Shown piece by piece: positions 25,689-33,457 of a DNA stretch of 48,872 nucleotides (its first letter is position 1; each line of letters starts with the position of its first letter). The notes beneath the pieces were generated by a model, which saw only the letters and a program-made list of their open reading frames with translations, was not told where the DNA came from and ran no database searches. This DNA comes from Deltaproteobacteria bacterium YD0425bin51. GTDB taxonomy: Bacteria > Desulfobacterota > Desulfobacteria > Desulfobacterales > YD0425bin51. The position numbers were made by a program, and so were the translations under genes. The stretch covers positions 1 to 48,872 of the forward strand of contig PDZS01000034.1 of assembly GCA_002753225.1 (NCBI GenBank), written 5' to 3'.

Positions 25689-25776
25689 GCTATACTTTTT
25701 CTTTGTTTATTGACTTGTCTTTACATCAATTTTATGATGAAACTATAACTTTATAACACAATTTGGAGTTTTTTAT

Positions 25777-27396
25777 ATGAAAAAAAAATTATCTTTAATT
25801 TTATCTATTTTAATACTTTTTTATTTCATATCTCTTTCATATGGTGAAAATAAAAAACTCAACATTGCAGTTCTCGAATTTGATACAAAAGGGGATCTAA
25901 ACCTTAAAGATGCAGGAAAAATTGTAGCAGACTGGATGACAAGTTCACTTAGTAAAACAAAGGTTTTTAATTTAAAAGAAAGAATTTTGTTAAAAGAGAT
26001 ATTAAATGAACAAAAACTTAGCATAAGCGGAATGATTGATCCTCAAACTGCTTCAAAAATAGGAAAGATTTATGGAGTAAATGCTTTTGTTGCAGGCTCT
26101 GTTATAAAATTTGGAGATATAATTTCTATTTCAATACGTATGATTGATACAGAAACAGGAGATGTGATAAAAGCAGATGATGCAAAAATGTATAATATAA
26201 ATGATATTCCTGCAAATATTGATAATTTAGCTTTGTTTATTGCTGGTTCTGAAAAAAAAACGTTAGAAGAGATAAAGCCTTCAGAGTCTTCAACCATTAA
26301 ATATGGAAATTTAGAATGGGAAATATTATCAGGAACTTGGAGAAAAGGTGAAGATAATTCTCTTTATGGTTCAGGCGGAGCTATTCTTTTAAATAAAAGA
26401 CTAAAAGATTCCACCATAAAGCTGAAAGCTGAACATATAAGCGGTCCAACATGGTCAGCAGCAGGTATTGGTTCTAGATATTTTGTTTTTCAAGGCGGGT
26501 CTAAACGTTTTAGAGATAATAGTTCTGATTTAGAAGGGTTTGGTTTTAACTTATGTTTTAACGGTAACTATGCTGTATTTGATGGGCAAGCAGGAAACTG
26601 GTATGCTGTTAATCCAGCAGGTAAATATGAACCTTCAAATTTGATAAATAACAATACTAATTTTATAGAACTCAAGTCATATGGAGATGAATATACAATA
26701 CTTTTAAATAATAATCTTTTAGGTAAATACAAAAACTCAAGCAATATGGAAGGTTCAGTTGTGATTTGGGTTCAAGAGTCTTCTCATACTGTTAAGTTTT
26801 CAAATATTGAAATAATTCCCTCAAATGACATAAATCCTAAAACTAAAACAATTGAAAATAGCGGTTATTTTGATTTTGCAGGGCAAAAATGGGAAGTGCT
26901 GAAAGGGAAATGGATTATTACAGATACCTGTTTATATGGAATTGGACCAAATGCCGCAATTATTACAGTTAAAAAATTTAAAAATAATACATTAAAGGTA
27001 AAAGTGAGTCATATTAATGGTCCAAAGTGGCCAGCAGTTGGAATTGGACCTAGACATACAATTTTTAGCGGAGGCAATAAATTATTTAAAAATAATACCT
27101 CAGATAATCAAGGATTTAGTCTAAATTTCGCTTTTAATAGCTCATATGCTGTATTTTCTGGTGAAGCAGGTAGCTGGTTATTTTTGAATCCATCAGGTAA
27201 ATTTGAGAATTCAAGTCTTATAAGTAGTGTTGAAAATTTATTTGAAATCAAATCATTAAATGACGAATATACAATATCTGTAAACAATAATTTTTTGGGC
27301 AAATATAAAAATTCAACCCATATGGAAGGATCCTGCCTACTTTGGGTACAAGATGCATCACAGGTTATAAAATTTTCTAATATTGAGATTTATTGA
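25777..27396 (+). CDS. Exported CsgG/TolB-like N-terminal domain with two duplicated beta domains
   Basis: The 539-residue protein has a signal peptide (about 1-23). Residues 28-150 resemble the CsgG/FlgO-type fold: IAVLEFDTKG, DWMTSSLSK, GKIYGVNAFVAGSVIK and RMIDTETGDVI. Two related blocks of about 170 residues follow (176-347 and 368-539). Both show W-E-L/I, an ISGP- or INGP-type W motif, a FVFQGGSKRF- or TIFSGGNKLF-like strand and a shared LGKYKNS-MEGS end. They are clearly an internal duplication, LamG/DUF1080-like in style, so may bind a glycan. The partner and localisation beyond export are unknown. Confidence 0.78.
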   Translation: MKKKLSLILSILILFYFISLSYGENKKLNIAVLEFDTKGDLNLKDAGKIVADWMTSSLSKTKVFNLKERILLKEILNEQKLSISGMIDPQTASKIGKIYGVNAFVAGSVIKFGDIISISIRMIDTETGDVIKADDAKMYNINDIPANIDNLALFIAGSEKKTLEEIKPSESSTIKYGNLEWEILSGTWRKGEDNSLYGSGGAILLNKRLKDSTIKLKAEHISGPTWSAAGIGSRYFVFQGGSKRFRDNSSDLEGFGFNLCFNGNYAVFDGQAGNWYAVNPAGKYEPSNLINNNTNFIELKSYGDEYTILLNNNLLGKYKNSSNMEGSVVIWVQESSHTVKFSNIEIIPSNDINPKTKTIENSGYFDFAGQKWEVLKGKWIITDTCLYGIGPNAAIITVKKFKNNTLKVKVSHINGPKWPAVGIGPRHTIFSGGNKLFKNNTSDNQGFSLNFAFNSSYAVFSGEAGSWLFLNPSGKFENSSLISSVENLFEIKSLNDEYTISVNNNFLGKYKNSTHMEGSCLLWVQDASQVIKFSNIEIY

Positions 27397-27406
27397 TTTT
27401 GTGAAT

Positions 27407-27439
27407 AGATTTGACAACTTTTAAAAAGTTGTCAAATCT
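27407..27439. terminator. Bidirectional hairpin terminator between convergent genes
   Basis: AGATTTGACAACTTTT is followed by one base and its exact reverse complement, AAAAGTTGTCAAATCT. It sits in the 53-bp gap between the ends of the CsgG-like gene and the gene at 27450. A run of T follows on the + strand (27446-27451). The A/T-rich inner part gives T-runs in both directions, so it can serve both genes. Confidence 0.85.
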
Positions 27440-27449
27440 TGAAGATTTT

Positions 27450-28454
27450 TTAAGGCAAAGTAATGGGCTGAACATTTCCTACATCTTTAATGTGCATTTT
27501 CATTGAATAACCAACATCTGCTCCTGACATATATCCTCTTTTTAGTTGTCCTTTGCCATTTACATTTCCATCAACCATTAAATTATCATTAATTTTGACT
27601 GTTCCACTTAGACTATCAAGTTTCATGGTTTTTTGCTGCATATCAGGGTTAATTGGTTTTATTGAAAATGATTGTTTATTTTCGCTTTGCTCTGTTGAAT
27701 CAAACCCTATAACTAAATCTATATCCTTAACAATTTCTATCCAATTTTTTCTTACAAGAGGTTCATTGTTACTTTCTTGAAAAGCTGACATAGCTTTTTT
27801 TAGATCATCTCCTGAAAGTTGTTTGCCATCGCGTCCTATAAAAGCATATTTACCGTCAACAAAGTAAATATCTCCATTATAATAAGGTTCTTTATCGTAT
27901 TTTGTGTTTCCTTGATCAGTCTTTGTTTCCTGGCGGATATGGTAGTTATTATTTTCATCTATTTCACAGCTAAATTTACTGTTTACTTTTATACCCTTTC
28001 CATACCTTTTTCCTTGGTTAAAAGATTTTTCATCTGTATTTAAAGTTGGAACTATAACATCCATTTCTCCTTCACATGCAAAAGAAGATAATTTTTCTTT
28101 ATAAGCATGAAATGGAGCTGTCATAACGCTAATGATTCTTTTAATTTCTTGTTTTTGAGGGTCTTCATGCATTTCTGAAGGTTCAGAAGCGGGTATTTCA
28201 GTTATAACAACATCTTTTAGAAGAGGATCGACAGAGCCTTGTTGATTTTTAACTTCTGCGGATCCTTGTTTAGCTGCGTTAGCCTGCATTTTAGCAAGAT
28301 CATCATTTATCTTTTGAGGGATAATATTTTGCTCCTGTTTGGCCTGATTTTTAGAGTTAGTGTCCGCACCCTTATTAATAGATATAACAGTAATTATAAC
28401 TGCTAAAACAACTATAACGGCAATACCTATAATAACTTTATTTTGATCTTTCAT
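27450..28454 (-). CDS. Membrane-anchored exported protein of unknown function
   Basis: The 334-residue protein is not recognised. It has one N-terminal transmembrane helix (about 8-26) without a clear cleavage site, then a Gln/Lys/Asn-rich low-complexity linker (about 28-75). A compact mixed domain follows (about 100-334) with two Cys residues (ACEGEMD and FSCEID) about 40 residues apart that could form a disulfide. It starts inside the last 4 bp of the upstream TPR gene. It ends at the hairpin terminator. It is probably an anchored periplasmic protein working with the TPR membrane protein upstream. Confidence 0.72.
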   Translation of the reverse strand: MKDQNKVIIGIAVIVVLAVIITVISINKGADTNSKNQAKQEQNIIPQKINDDLAKMQANAAKQGSAEVKNQQGSVDPLLKDVVITEIPASEPSEMHEDPQKQEIKRIISVMTAPFHAYKEKLSSFACEGEMDVIVPTLNTDEKSFNQGKRYGKGIKVNSKFSCEIDENNNYHIRQETKTDQGNTKYDKEPYYNGDIYFVDGKYAFIGRDGKQLSGDDLKKAMSAFQESNNEPLVRKNWIEIVKDIDLVIGFDSTEQSENKQSFSIKPINPDMQQKTMKLDSLSGTVKINDNLMVDGNVNGKGQLKRGYMSGADVGYSMKMHIKDVGNVQPITLP

Positions 28455-29599
28455 AAAATCAACCTTTCTATATATGTTAGTAATTTTAAGCTATAGAGGA
28501 AATAATAGTTTATGCATACAATTATGGCAATTAAAATAAACATATATAACTTTATATTAATATTTTTCTTTTTTAAAGCAGAAAGCACAATGCCGTTAAA
28601 AATAATTCCAATTGTCATAACAAGCATGTTTAAGCCTACAAGATAGGATTCTCTTCCTTTAGGCTCTGCTAAAAAAGACGTTAATATTGTTAAAAATAAG
28701 CCAACTGGAATAAAAAATATAGAATGATATAAACCCAATTTTAGTCCCTCTATACTATATGAACTAAAAGGAACTATAAAAAAAAGAGCAATTATAAGTA
28801 AAGGAATTGAAAAAACAGCAATATCTCGAAGTCTCTCTCTTGTCCCTTTTAATGTTGCAAGGAGCATATATTCACCAACTAATATTTTCCCATAATCTCC
28901 GCCTTCTTCATAAACTTTTTTATAATATTCCTGGGCTTTTTTTACATCACTTTTTAAATAATAACAATCTCCTAGATTTTTCATGGCAACTATATAGTTT
29001 TTGCTTTTTGGAAATTCATTAATTATTCGTTCATATAATTTCATTGCTTTTTCAACACGCGGAAGTTCTTTTTTGTCAACAGATCGTTTAAAACCTTTCA
29101 ATTCATTGGCAAGCCACAGAAGAGCCTCATCTAAAAAAGGAATTTCGGGATTATCAATTATAAAACGCTCCATAGTTTCTATTGCTTTTGCTTTTTGGTC
29201 TTGTGCATCTAAACTTAAAATATCAAGATAAGCTTGATATTTTTTTATATCAGCGTTTTGATATGGAGATAAGTATTTTATTCTAATTTCTGCTCTTTGA
29301 GAATGTCTTCCATTAAAATTTTTCAAATAATTATTGTAGTTATCTATAGCAAGTTTAGGATTATTTAATTTTTCATCATAGATCACTGCAATCCTGAAAC
29401 TTGCTTCTTCAGCATATATATCACCCTTGTATTTAGTATAAACATCATTATATAGGGAAATTGCTTTTTCATAATCTTTTTTGTTTTCTTCTTTTTGGGC
29501 AAGAGAGTAGGCATTATAAGCTTCATTATTAGTTTGACTTAAAACATCTGAAACAAACAAGAAAATAGATATAATAACTACAGTAAATGTTTTTAACAT
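28451..29599 (-). CDS. TPR-repeat membrane protein with multiple C-terminal helices
   Basis: The ATG at 29599 lies 2 bp after the preceding stop and gives 382 residues with a signal peptide or helix at 1-22. A TTG-initiated extension to 29620 is unlikely. Residues about 25-250 hold TPR-like repeats in the BamD/YbgF style (AYSLAQKEENKKDYEKAI, MKNLGDCYYLKSDVKKAQEYY). The C-terminal 120 residues form four or five hydrophobic helices. TPRs with a polytopic membrane tail suggest a scaffold in the envelope, but no specific function is recognised. It overlaps the next gene by 4 bp. Confidence 0.75.
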   Translation of the reverse strand: MLKTFTVVIISIFLFVSDVLSQTNNEAYNAYSLAQKEENKKDYEKAISLYNDVYTKYKGDIYAEEASFRIAVIYDEKLNNPKLAIDNYNNYLKNFNGRHSQRAEIRIKYLSPYQNADIKKYQAYLDILSLDAQDQKAKAIETMERFIIDNPEIPFLDEALLWLANELKGFKRSVDKKELPRVEKAMKLYERIINEFPKSKNYIVAMKNLGDCYYLKSDVKKAQEYYKKVYEEGGDYGKILVGEYMLLATLKGTRERLRDIAVFSIPLLIIALFFIVPFSSYSIEGLKLGLYHSIFFIPVGLFLTILTSFLAEPKGRESYLVGLNMLVMTIGIIFNGIVLSALKKKNINIKLYMFILIAIIVCINYYFLYSLKLLTYIERLIL

Positions 29600-29601
29600 G
29601 A

Positions 29602-30315
29602 TTAAATATTCCCCAGACAATTTTTTTTTAAAATTGTTGTTTCCTTTTCAGTTAAAAATCTCCAACTGCCTAAAGGAAGATTTTTGAGTTTAATATTTAA
29701 AATTCTTACGCGTTCAAGTTCTAATACATTATTTCCAAATTTTTCAACCATTCTTCTAATTTGTCTATTTTTTCCTTCTTTTAAAATAATTTTGAAACTG
29801 ACTTTAGATAATCTTTTTATTTTTGCAGGTATAGTTTTTTTCCCTAAAATTTCAATACCTTTTGCCATTTCATCTAAAGCTGAATCAGAAATAGGCTTTG
29901 AAACTTTCACAATATATTCTTTTTCGTGGTTAAAAGAAGGGTGGGAGAGCCTATTGTGAATAGGACCATCATTTGTCAATATTAATAATCCCCTAGAATC
30001 TTTATCTAACCTTCCTATTGGATATATTCGGTCATTAATATTGATTAAGTCCAAAACTATTTTCTCTCCTTTGTGCATGCAGCTTGTTACATAACCTTCC
30101 GGTTTATTTAAAGCAATATATATTGGCTTTATATTAAAGTTTGTTAATGTCGTTTCTTTGAATTGTACTTTATCATTAACTATGTCGATTTTACTTCCCA
30201 GTTCAGTAATTACTGTGCCGTTTACTTTAATTAAACCATTTTTAATATATTCTTCCCCTTTTCTTCTAGAACAAATACCAGCTTGAGAAAGAAACTTTTG
30301 GAGCCTAATCAACAT
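29602..30315 (-). CDS. rluB: RsuA/RluB family rRNA pseudouridine synthase
   Basis: The 237-residue protein starts with an S4 RNA-binding domain (about 2-60, RLQKFLSQAGICSRRKGEE). The catalytic domain has GRLDKDSRGLLILTNDG, whose Asp is the catalytic residue, plus EGKNRQIRRMVEKFG. This layout fits RluB/RluE/RsuA enzymes that modify single uridines in rRNA; RluB (23S U2605 equivalent) is the most likely by length. The gene sits between the TGP-repeat gene and the TPR gene with gaps of 9 and 2 bp, a housekeeping gene within an envelope-gene run. Confidence 0.87.
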   Translation of the reverse strand: MLIRLQKFLSQAGICSRRKGEEYIKNGLIKVNGTVITELGSKIDIVNDKVQFKETTLTNFNIKPIYIALNKPEGYVTSCMHKGEKIVLDLININDRIYPIGRLDKDSRGLLILTNDGPIHNRLSHPSFNHEKEYIVKVSKPISDSALDEMAKGIEILGKKTIPAKIKRLSKVSFKIILKEGKNRQIRRMVEKFGNNVLELERVRILNIKLKNLPLGSWRFLTEKETTILKKNCLGNI

Positions 30316-30324
30316 GTCAGAATT

Positions 30325-30930
30325 TTATTTCTTTTGAACAGTTTTGGACTGACCTCCAGGACCTGTAACAGTTGCTGTTCCTTGATCCCATGTAGCAGAT
30401 GAACTACCTTTCCCTGTCTGAACAGTAGCAGTTCCTGAAGTCTGATTTCCAGAACCAGTTACTGTTGCGCTTTTACCCTGTGGACCAGTTACTGTCTGTG
30501 TTCCTGAATATGTATCGCCTTCTTTTGTTACAGAACCTTCAGTAGTTACTGTTTTACCTTTTGGACCTGTTGCTTGACCTTCATTTGTTATAGTATCACC
30601 TTCTTTGGTTGCAGTTCCTGTCATTCTTGTTTTAGCGCCTCTAGGTCCTGTTATTTCAGCTTCTCCTGTTGCAGTATTTCCTTGAACTATAGAATTTGAT
30701 GTGCCTGTAATAGTTTTTCCTTTTGCTCCTGTAACAGTAATATTGCTTTCTGCTTTATTTCCTTTAATTGTACGGGTACCTTTTACATTTGCAGAACCTT
30801 TTCCATAACGACCTGAAACATTCTTGTCTATGCTGCCCTGTGGTCCTGGGCGCATATTAAATCCAGCTTCAGCAATAGAAAAATAGAAAAGAAACGAAAC
30901 TGCTACTAATAATAAAGTTAGTTTTTTCAT
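30325..30930 (-). CDS. Secreted TGP-repeat protein of unknown function
   Basis: The ATG at 30930 has GGGGG about 6 bp upstream and gives a 201-residue protein with a signal peptide (about 1-22, ending in AEAGF). The mature part is built from repeated short units around TGP-x-GK (TGPRGAK, TGPKGKT, TGPQGKS, TGPGGQS) alternating with Thr/Gly/Asn-rich strands, such as TKEGDTI and TKEGDTY. It has almost no aromatic or cysteine residues. The make-up suggests an extended beta structure or a flexible surface coat rather than an enzyme. It looks collagen-like only in its GPxG pieces, not as a regular triplet. It lies between argJ and the pseudouridine synthase gene. Confidence 0.7.
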   Translation of the reverse strand: MKKLTLLLVAVSFLFYFSIAEAGFNMRPGPQGSIDKNVSGRYGKGSANVKGTRTIKGNKAESNITVTGAKGKTITGTSNSIVQGNTATGEAEITGPRGAKTRMTGTATKEGDTITNEGQATGPKGKTVTTEGSVTKEGDTYSGTQTVTGPQGKSATVTGSGNQTSGTATVQTGKGSSSATWDQGTATVTGPGGQSKTVQKK

Positions 30931-30953
30931 AAATTCCCCCATAAATTAAAAGT

Positions 30954-32117
30954 TTATGATCTATAATCAGCATTAATTCGGACATATTCTAATGTAAGAT
31001 CACATGTTATTACTGAATCAAACTCTATTCCCATGTTTAAGTCTATTGTAATTGTAAATTCAGATTTTTTAAGTACTTCATTAACCTTAGATTCAGCATC
31101 TTTACATGCCATGCTATTTTTAACCATCATAATATCATCAAAAAATACATGAACCACATCAGGGTTAATTGGAATTCCAGATCTTCCTACAGCAGCAAGT
31201 ATTCTTCCCCAGTTTGCATCTTGACCAAAAAGAGCAGTTTTAACTAAACTGGAATGGGCTATAGTATCAGCAACAATTCTAGCATCTTTCTTTGTTTTAG
31301 CCCCTTTTACAATTATTTCAACCAGCTTAGTTGCTCCTTCACCATCTTTTACAACCAGCTTTGCTAAATTCAGCAAAACATAATCTAAAGATTTCTGAAA
31401 AACCTCTTTATTATCATTAAGAATTTTTACTCCTGATAAGCCGTTAGCCATTACAATTATTGTGTCATTTGTGCTTGTATCGCCATCTACAGATATTCGG
31501 TTAAAAGAACGATCAGTTGCAATATGGAGCATTCCATCAAGCAGAGTTGGTTCTATATCCGCATCAGTGCAGACAAAACAAAGCATAGTAGCCATATCTG
31601 GTCTAATCATCCCAGCACCTTTGGCAATACCTGTAACTGTAAATTCTCCTTCAGTTATAGCAATTTTATGAAACTTATCTGTTGTCATTATTGCATGGGT
31701 GAAATCCAAAACACCTGAATTGGATAAAGATGCAACCAAATTTGGAACAGCGCTTAACACTTTTTGAATAGGGAGCTTTTCTCCTATTACGCCTGTTGAA
31801 CCTACAACCACAAGATTTTCAGGTATATTTAATTCAGAGGCTGCAAAACTAGTCATACTAGCTGCATCTTTAAGACCTTCTTCACCTGTGCAGCAATTAG
31901 CGTTACCACTGTTTACGATAATTGCCTGACATTTACCTGATTTTATCCTTTCTTTACTAATTTTAACAGGAGCTGCCTGAACAATATTTTTAGTGAAAAC
32001 ACCTGCTGCATTTGCGCATACTTCTGAATAAATAAGTCCTAAATCTTTACCTACATGTTTTTTTATCCCTGCAGAAACTCCTGCCATTTTAAAGCCTTTA
32101 GGTAATTTATATTCCAT
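30954..32117 (-). CDS. argJ: Bifunctional glutamate N-acetyltransferase / ornithine acetyltransferase (ArgJ)
   Basis: The 387-residue protein fits the ArgJ family in length and motifs: NSGNANCCTGEEG, VGSTGVIGEKLP, KGAGMIRPDMATML, and the C-terminal GQDANWGRILAAVGRSG. Self-cleavage occurs before Thr177 in MATML, which becomes the nucleophile. ArgJ transfers acetyl from N-acetylornithine to glutamate in arginine synthesis; some members also use acetyl-CoA. No other arg gene is in the window. It lies 14 bp after the DUF3187 gene and 23 bp before the TGP-repeat gene. Confidence 0.96.
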   Translation of the reverse strand: MEYKLPKGFKMAGVSAGIKKHVGKDLGLIYSEVCANAAGVFTKNIVQAAPVKISKERIKSGKCQAIIVNSGNANCCTGEEGLKDAASMTSFAASELNIPENLVVVGSTGVIGEKLPIQKVLSAVPNLVASLSNSGVLDFTHAIMTTDKFHKIAITEGEFTVTGIAKGAGMIRPDMATMLCFVCTDADIEPTLLDGMLHIATDRSFNRISVDGDTSTNDTIIVMANGLSGVKILNDNKEVFQKSLDYVLLNLAKLVVKDGEGATKLVEIIVKGAKTKKDARIVADTIAHSSLVKTALFGQDANWGRILAAVGRSGIPINPDVVHVFFDDIMMVKNSMACKDAESKVNEVLKKSEFTITIDLNMGIEFDSVITCDLTLEYVRINADYRS

Positions 32118-32131
32118 AGTTTTTTAATCCT

Positions 32132-33109
32132 TTAAAAAAATTTACCAAAACTAAAATGAAAGACAACATCAGGAGCTGTTGTCACAATAATGTCCTCTAT
32201 AATTCCAATATCTAAAAACATTTTTGATTTTTTTGATAAAAAAATAGTCCCGCCTATTACAACTTGTCCTGCATAAGAACCTATTTCTTTTAAACTGCTA
32301 TGATAAAATGGAGAATGCAAATCTATCTGAATTTTTGGTATAAAATAATCCCAATATTCAATGCCTAAACCTATTGTTCCAAAACCAACTAAAGTTTTTC
32401 TTTCATCAGATAAGTAATAACTTTTACCTGTTACTATAAAACCTGCATCACCATATATGTGAGCTATACCTATTTTATTTTTACCAGCAAAATAAAATGA
32501 AAAATCTGTTCCGCCGCTTCCAGTTAAACTTTTTTCATCAGCAGTTGGAATTTTTACACTCCCTCGTAATGCAACATTTTTAAAAATTTCATATCCAAAG
32601 GATAAAGATATATCTCCAATACTATTTTCGGTATCATAAATATCAAATTTTTTATTACCATTTTTATTATACATATAATGAAATTGATTTCTAGGGTAGT
32701 TTATCCTTTGACCTTCAGGAAAAGAAAATGTTTTGTGCCAGTTTTCAATAGAACTGTCTAATATTCCTCCTGAAGAAAATAAATAGGGAATAGTAATCCC
32801 AATATCCATTCCTTTTGCCAATCCATAATTTACAGATAAGTTGAGTTTATATATTTCACTGTCTAAAAAAAGTTCTTCAGATTTGGTTTTACTATTTATA
32901 AAATTATTTATTATATTGAATGTTACTTGGGTAGATAGTTCTTTTTCTGAAACTATTTCAGCATTTAAAATATTGGGAATGGCAAAGATTTGAACAAGTG
33001 GAGATTCATTTCGAGTTTGGAATGGAAAGGTCTCATAAGCTTTCACAGAAAGACTGTGAGTGAATAATAAAAGAAATAAATAAGCAGAATAAATATATTT
33101 GGAATTCAA
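32132..33109 (-). CDS. DUF3187 family outer-membrane beta-barrel protein
   Basis: The 325-residue protein begins with a TTG codon; no in-frame ATG is available before the signal peptide (about 1-24, ending in VKAYE). The ATG upstream is followed at once by a stop. The mature protein has alternating beta strands and the DUF3187 hallmark WHKTFSFPEGQRINYPRNQ. The last residues end in Phe (FHFSFGKFF), the usual signal for outer-membrane barrel insertion. The family is found in Gram-negative bacteria and its substrate is not known. The gene starts 19 bp after the end of tRNA-Glu, so read-through from the tRNA promoter is possible. Confidence 0.82.
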   Translation of the reverse strand: MNSKYIYSAYLFLLLFTHSLSVKAYETFPFQTRNESPLVQIFAIPNILNAEIVSEKELSTQVTFNIINNFINSKTKSEELFLDSEIYKLNLSVNYGLAKGMDIGITIPYLFSSGGILDSSIENWHKTFSFPEGQRINYPRNQFHYMYNKNGNKKFDIYDTENSIGDISLSFGYEIFKNVALRGSVKIPTADEKSLTGSGGTDFSFYFAGKNKIGIAHIYGDAGFIVTGKSYYLSDERKTLVGFGTIGLGIEYWDYFIPKIQIDLHSPFYHSSLKEIGSYAGQVVIGGTIFLSKKSKMFLDIGIIEDIIVTTAPDVVFHFSFGKFF

Positions 33110-33128
33110 ATAGAAATTACATTTAAGT

Positions 33129-33206
33129 TGGCGTCCCCAAGGGGATTCGAACCCCTGTTGTCGACGTGAAAGGCCGATGTCCTAGGCCGGGCTAGACGAT
33201 GGGGAC
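33129..33206 (-). tRNA. tRNA-Glu (anticodon UUC)
   Basis: The 78-nt sequence folds as a cloverleaf: acceptor GTCCCCA/TGGGGAC, anticodon loop CTTTCAC, T arm GGGG-TTCGAAT-CCCC and discriminator G. CCA is encoded in the gene. The D loop (about 13 nt) is longer than usual. The sequence is close to bacterial tRNA-Glu. Confidence 0.96.
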
Positions 33207-33217
33207 GCATGTTTTTA

Positions 33218-33290
33218 TGGGCCGTGCTGGACTCGAACCAGCGACTCTCTGCTTAAAAGGCAGATACTCTACCGCCTGAGTTAACGGCCC
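33218..33290 (-). tRNA. tRNA-Lys (anticodon UUU)
   Basis: The 73-nt sequence has acceptor GGGCCGT/ACGGCCC, anticodon loop CTTTTAA with stem TCTGC/GCAGA, and a T arm with TTCGAGT. The discriminator is A. CCA is not encoded, unlike in the adjacent tRNA-Glu, so it must be added by the CCA enzyme. It lies 11 bp upstream of tRNA-Glu in the same orientation, and they are probably one transcript. Confidence 0.96.
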
Positions 33291-33457
33291 CTCAAATAAA
33301 AAGGCATAGTATATTGATTTTGAATTGATGTCAATAGAAACTTTTTTATTTCAAAAATTGATTTTGTCAAACTTTCCTTACATACAAAATAATAAAAATA
33401 TAGTATTGATTATAAGCATAAAATCTAAATTATAAACAAAAAAGGGGAGGGGAAATA

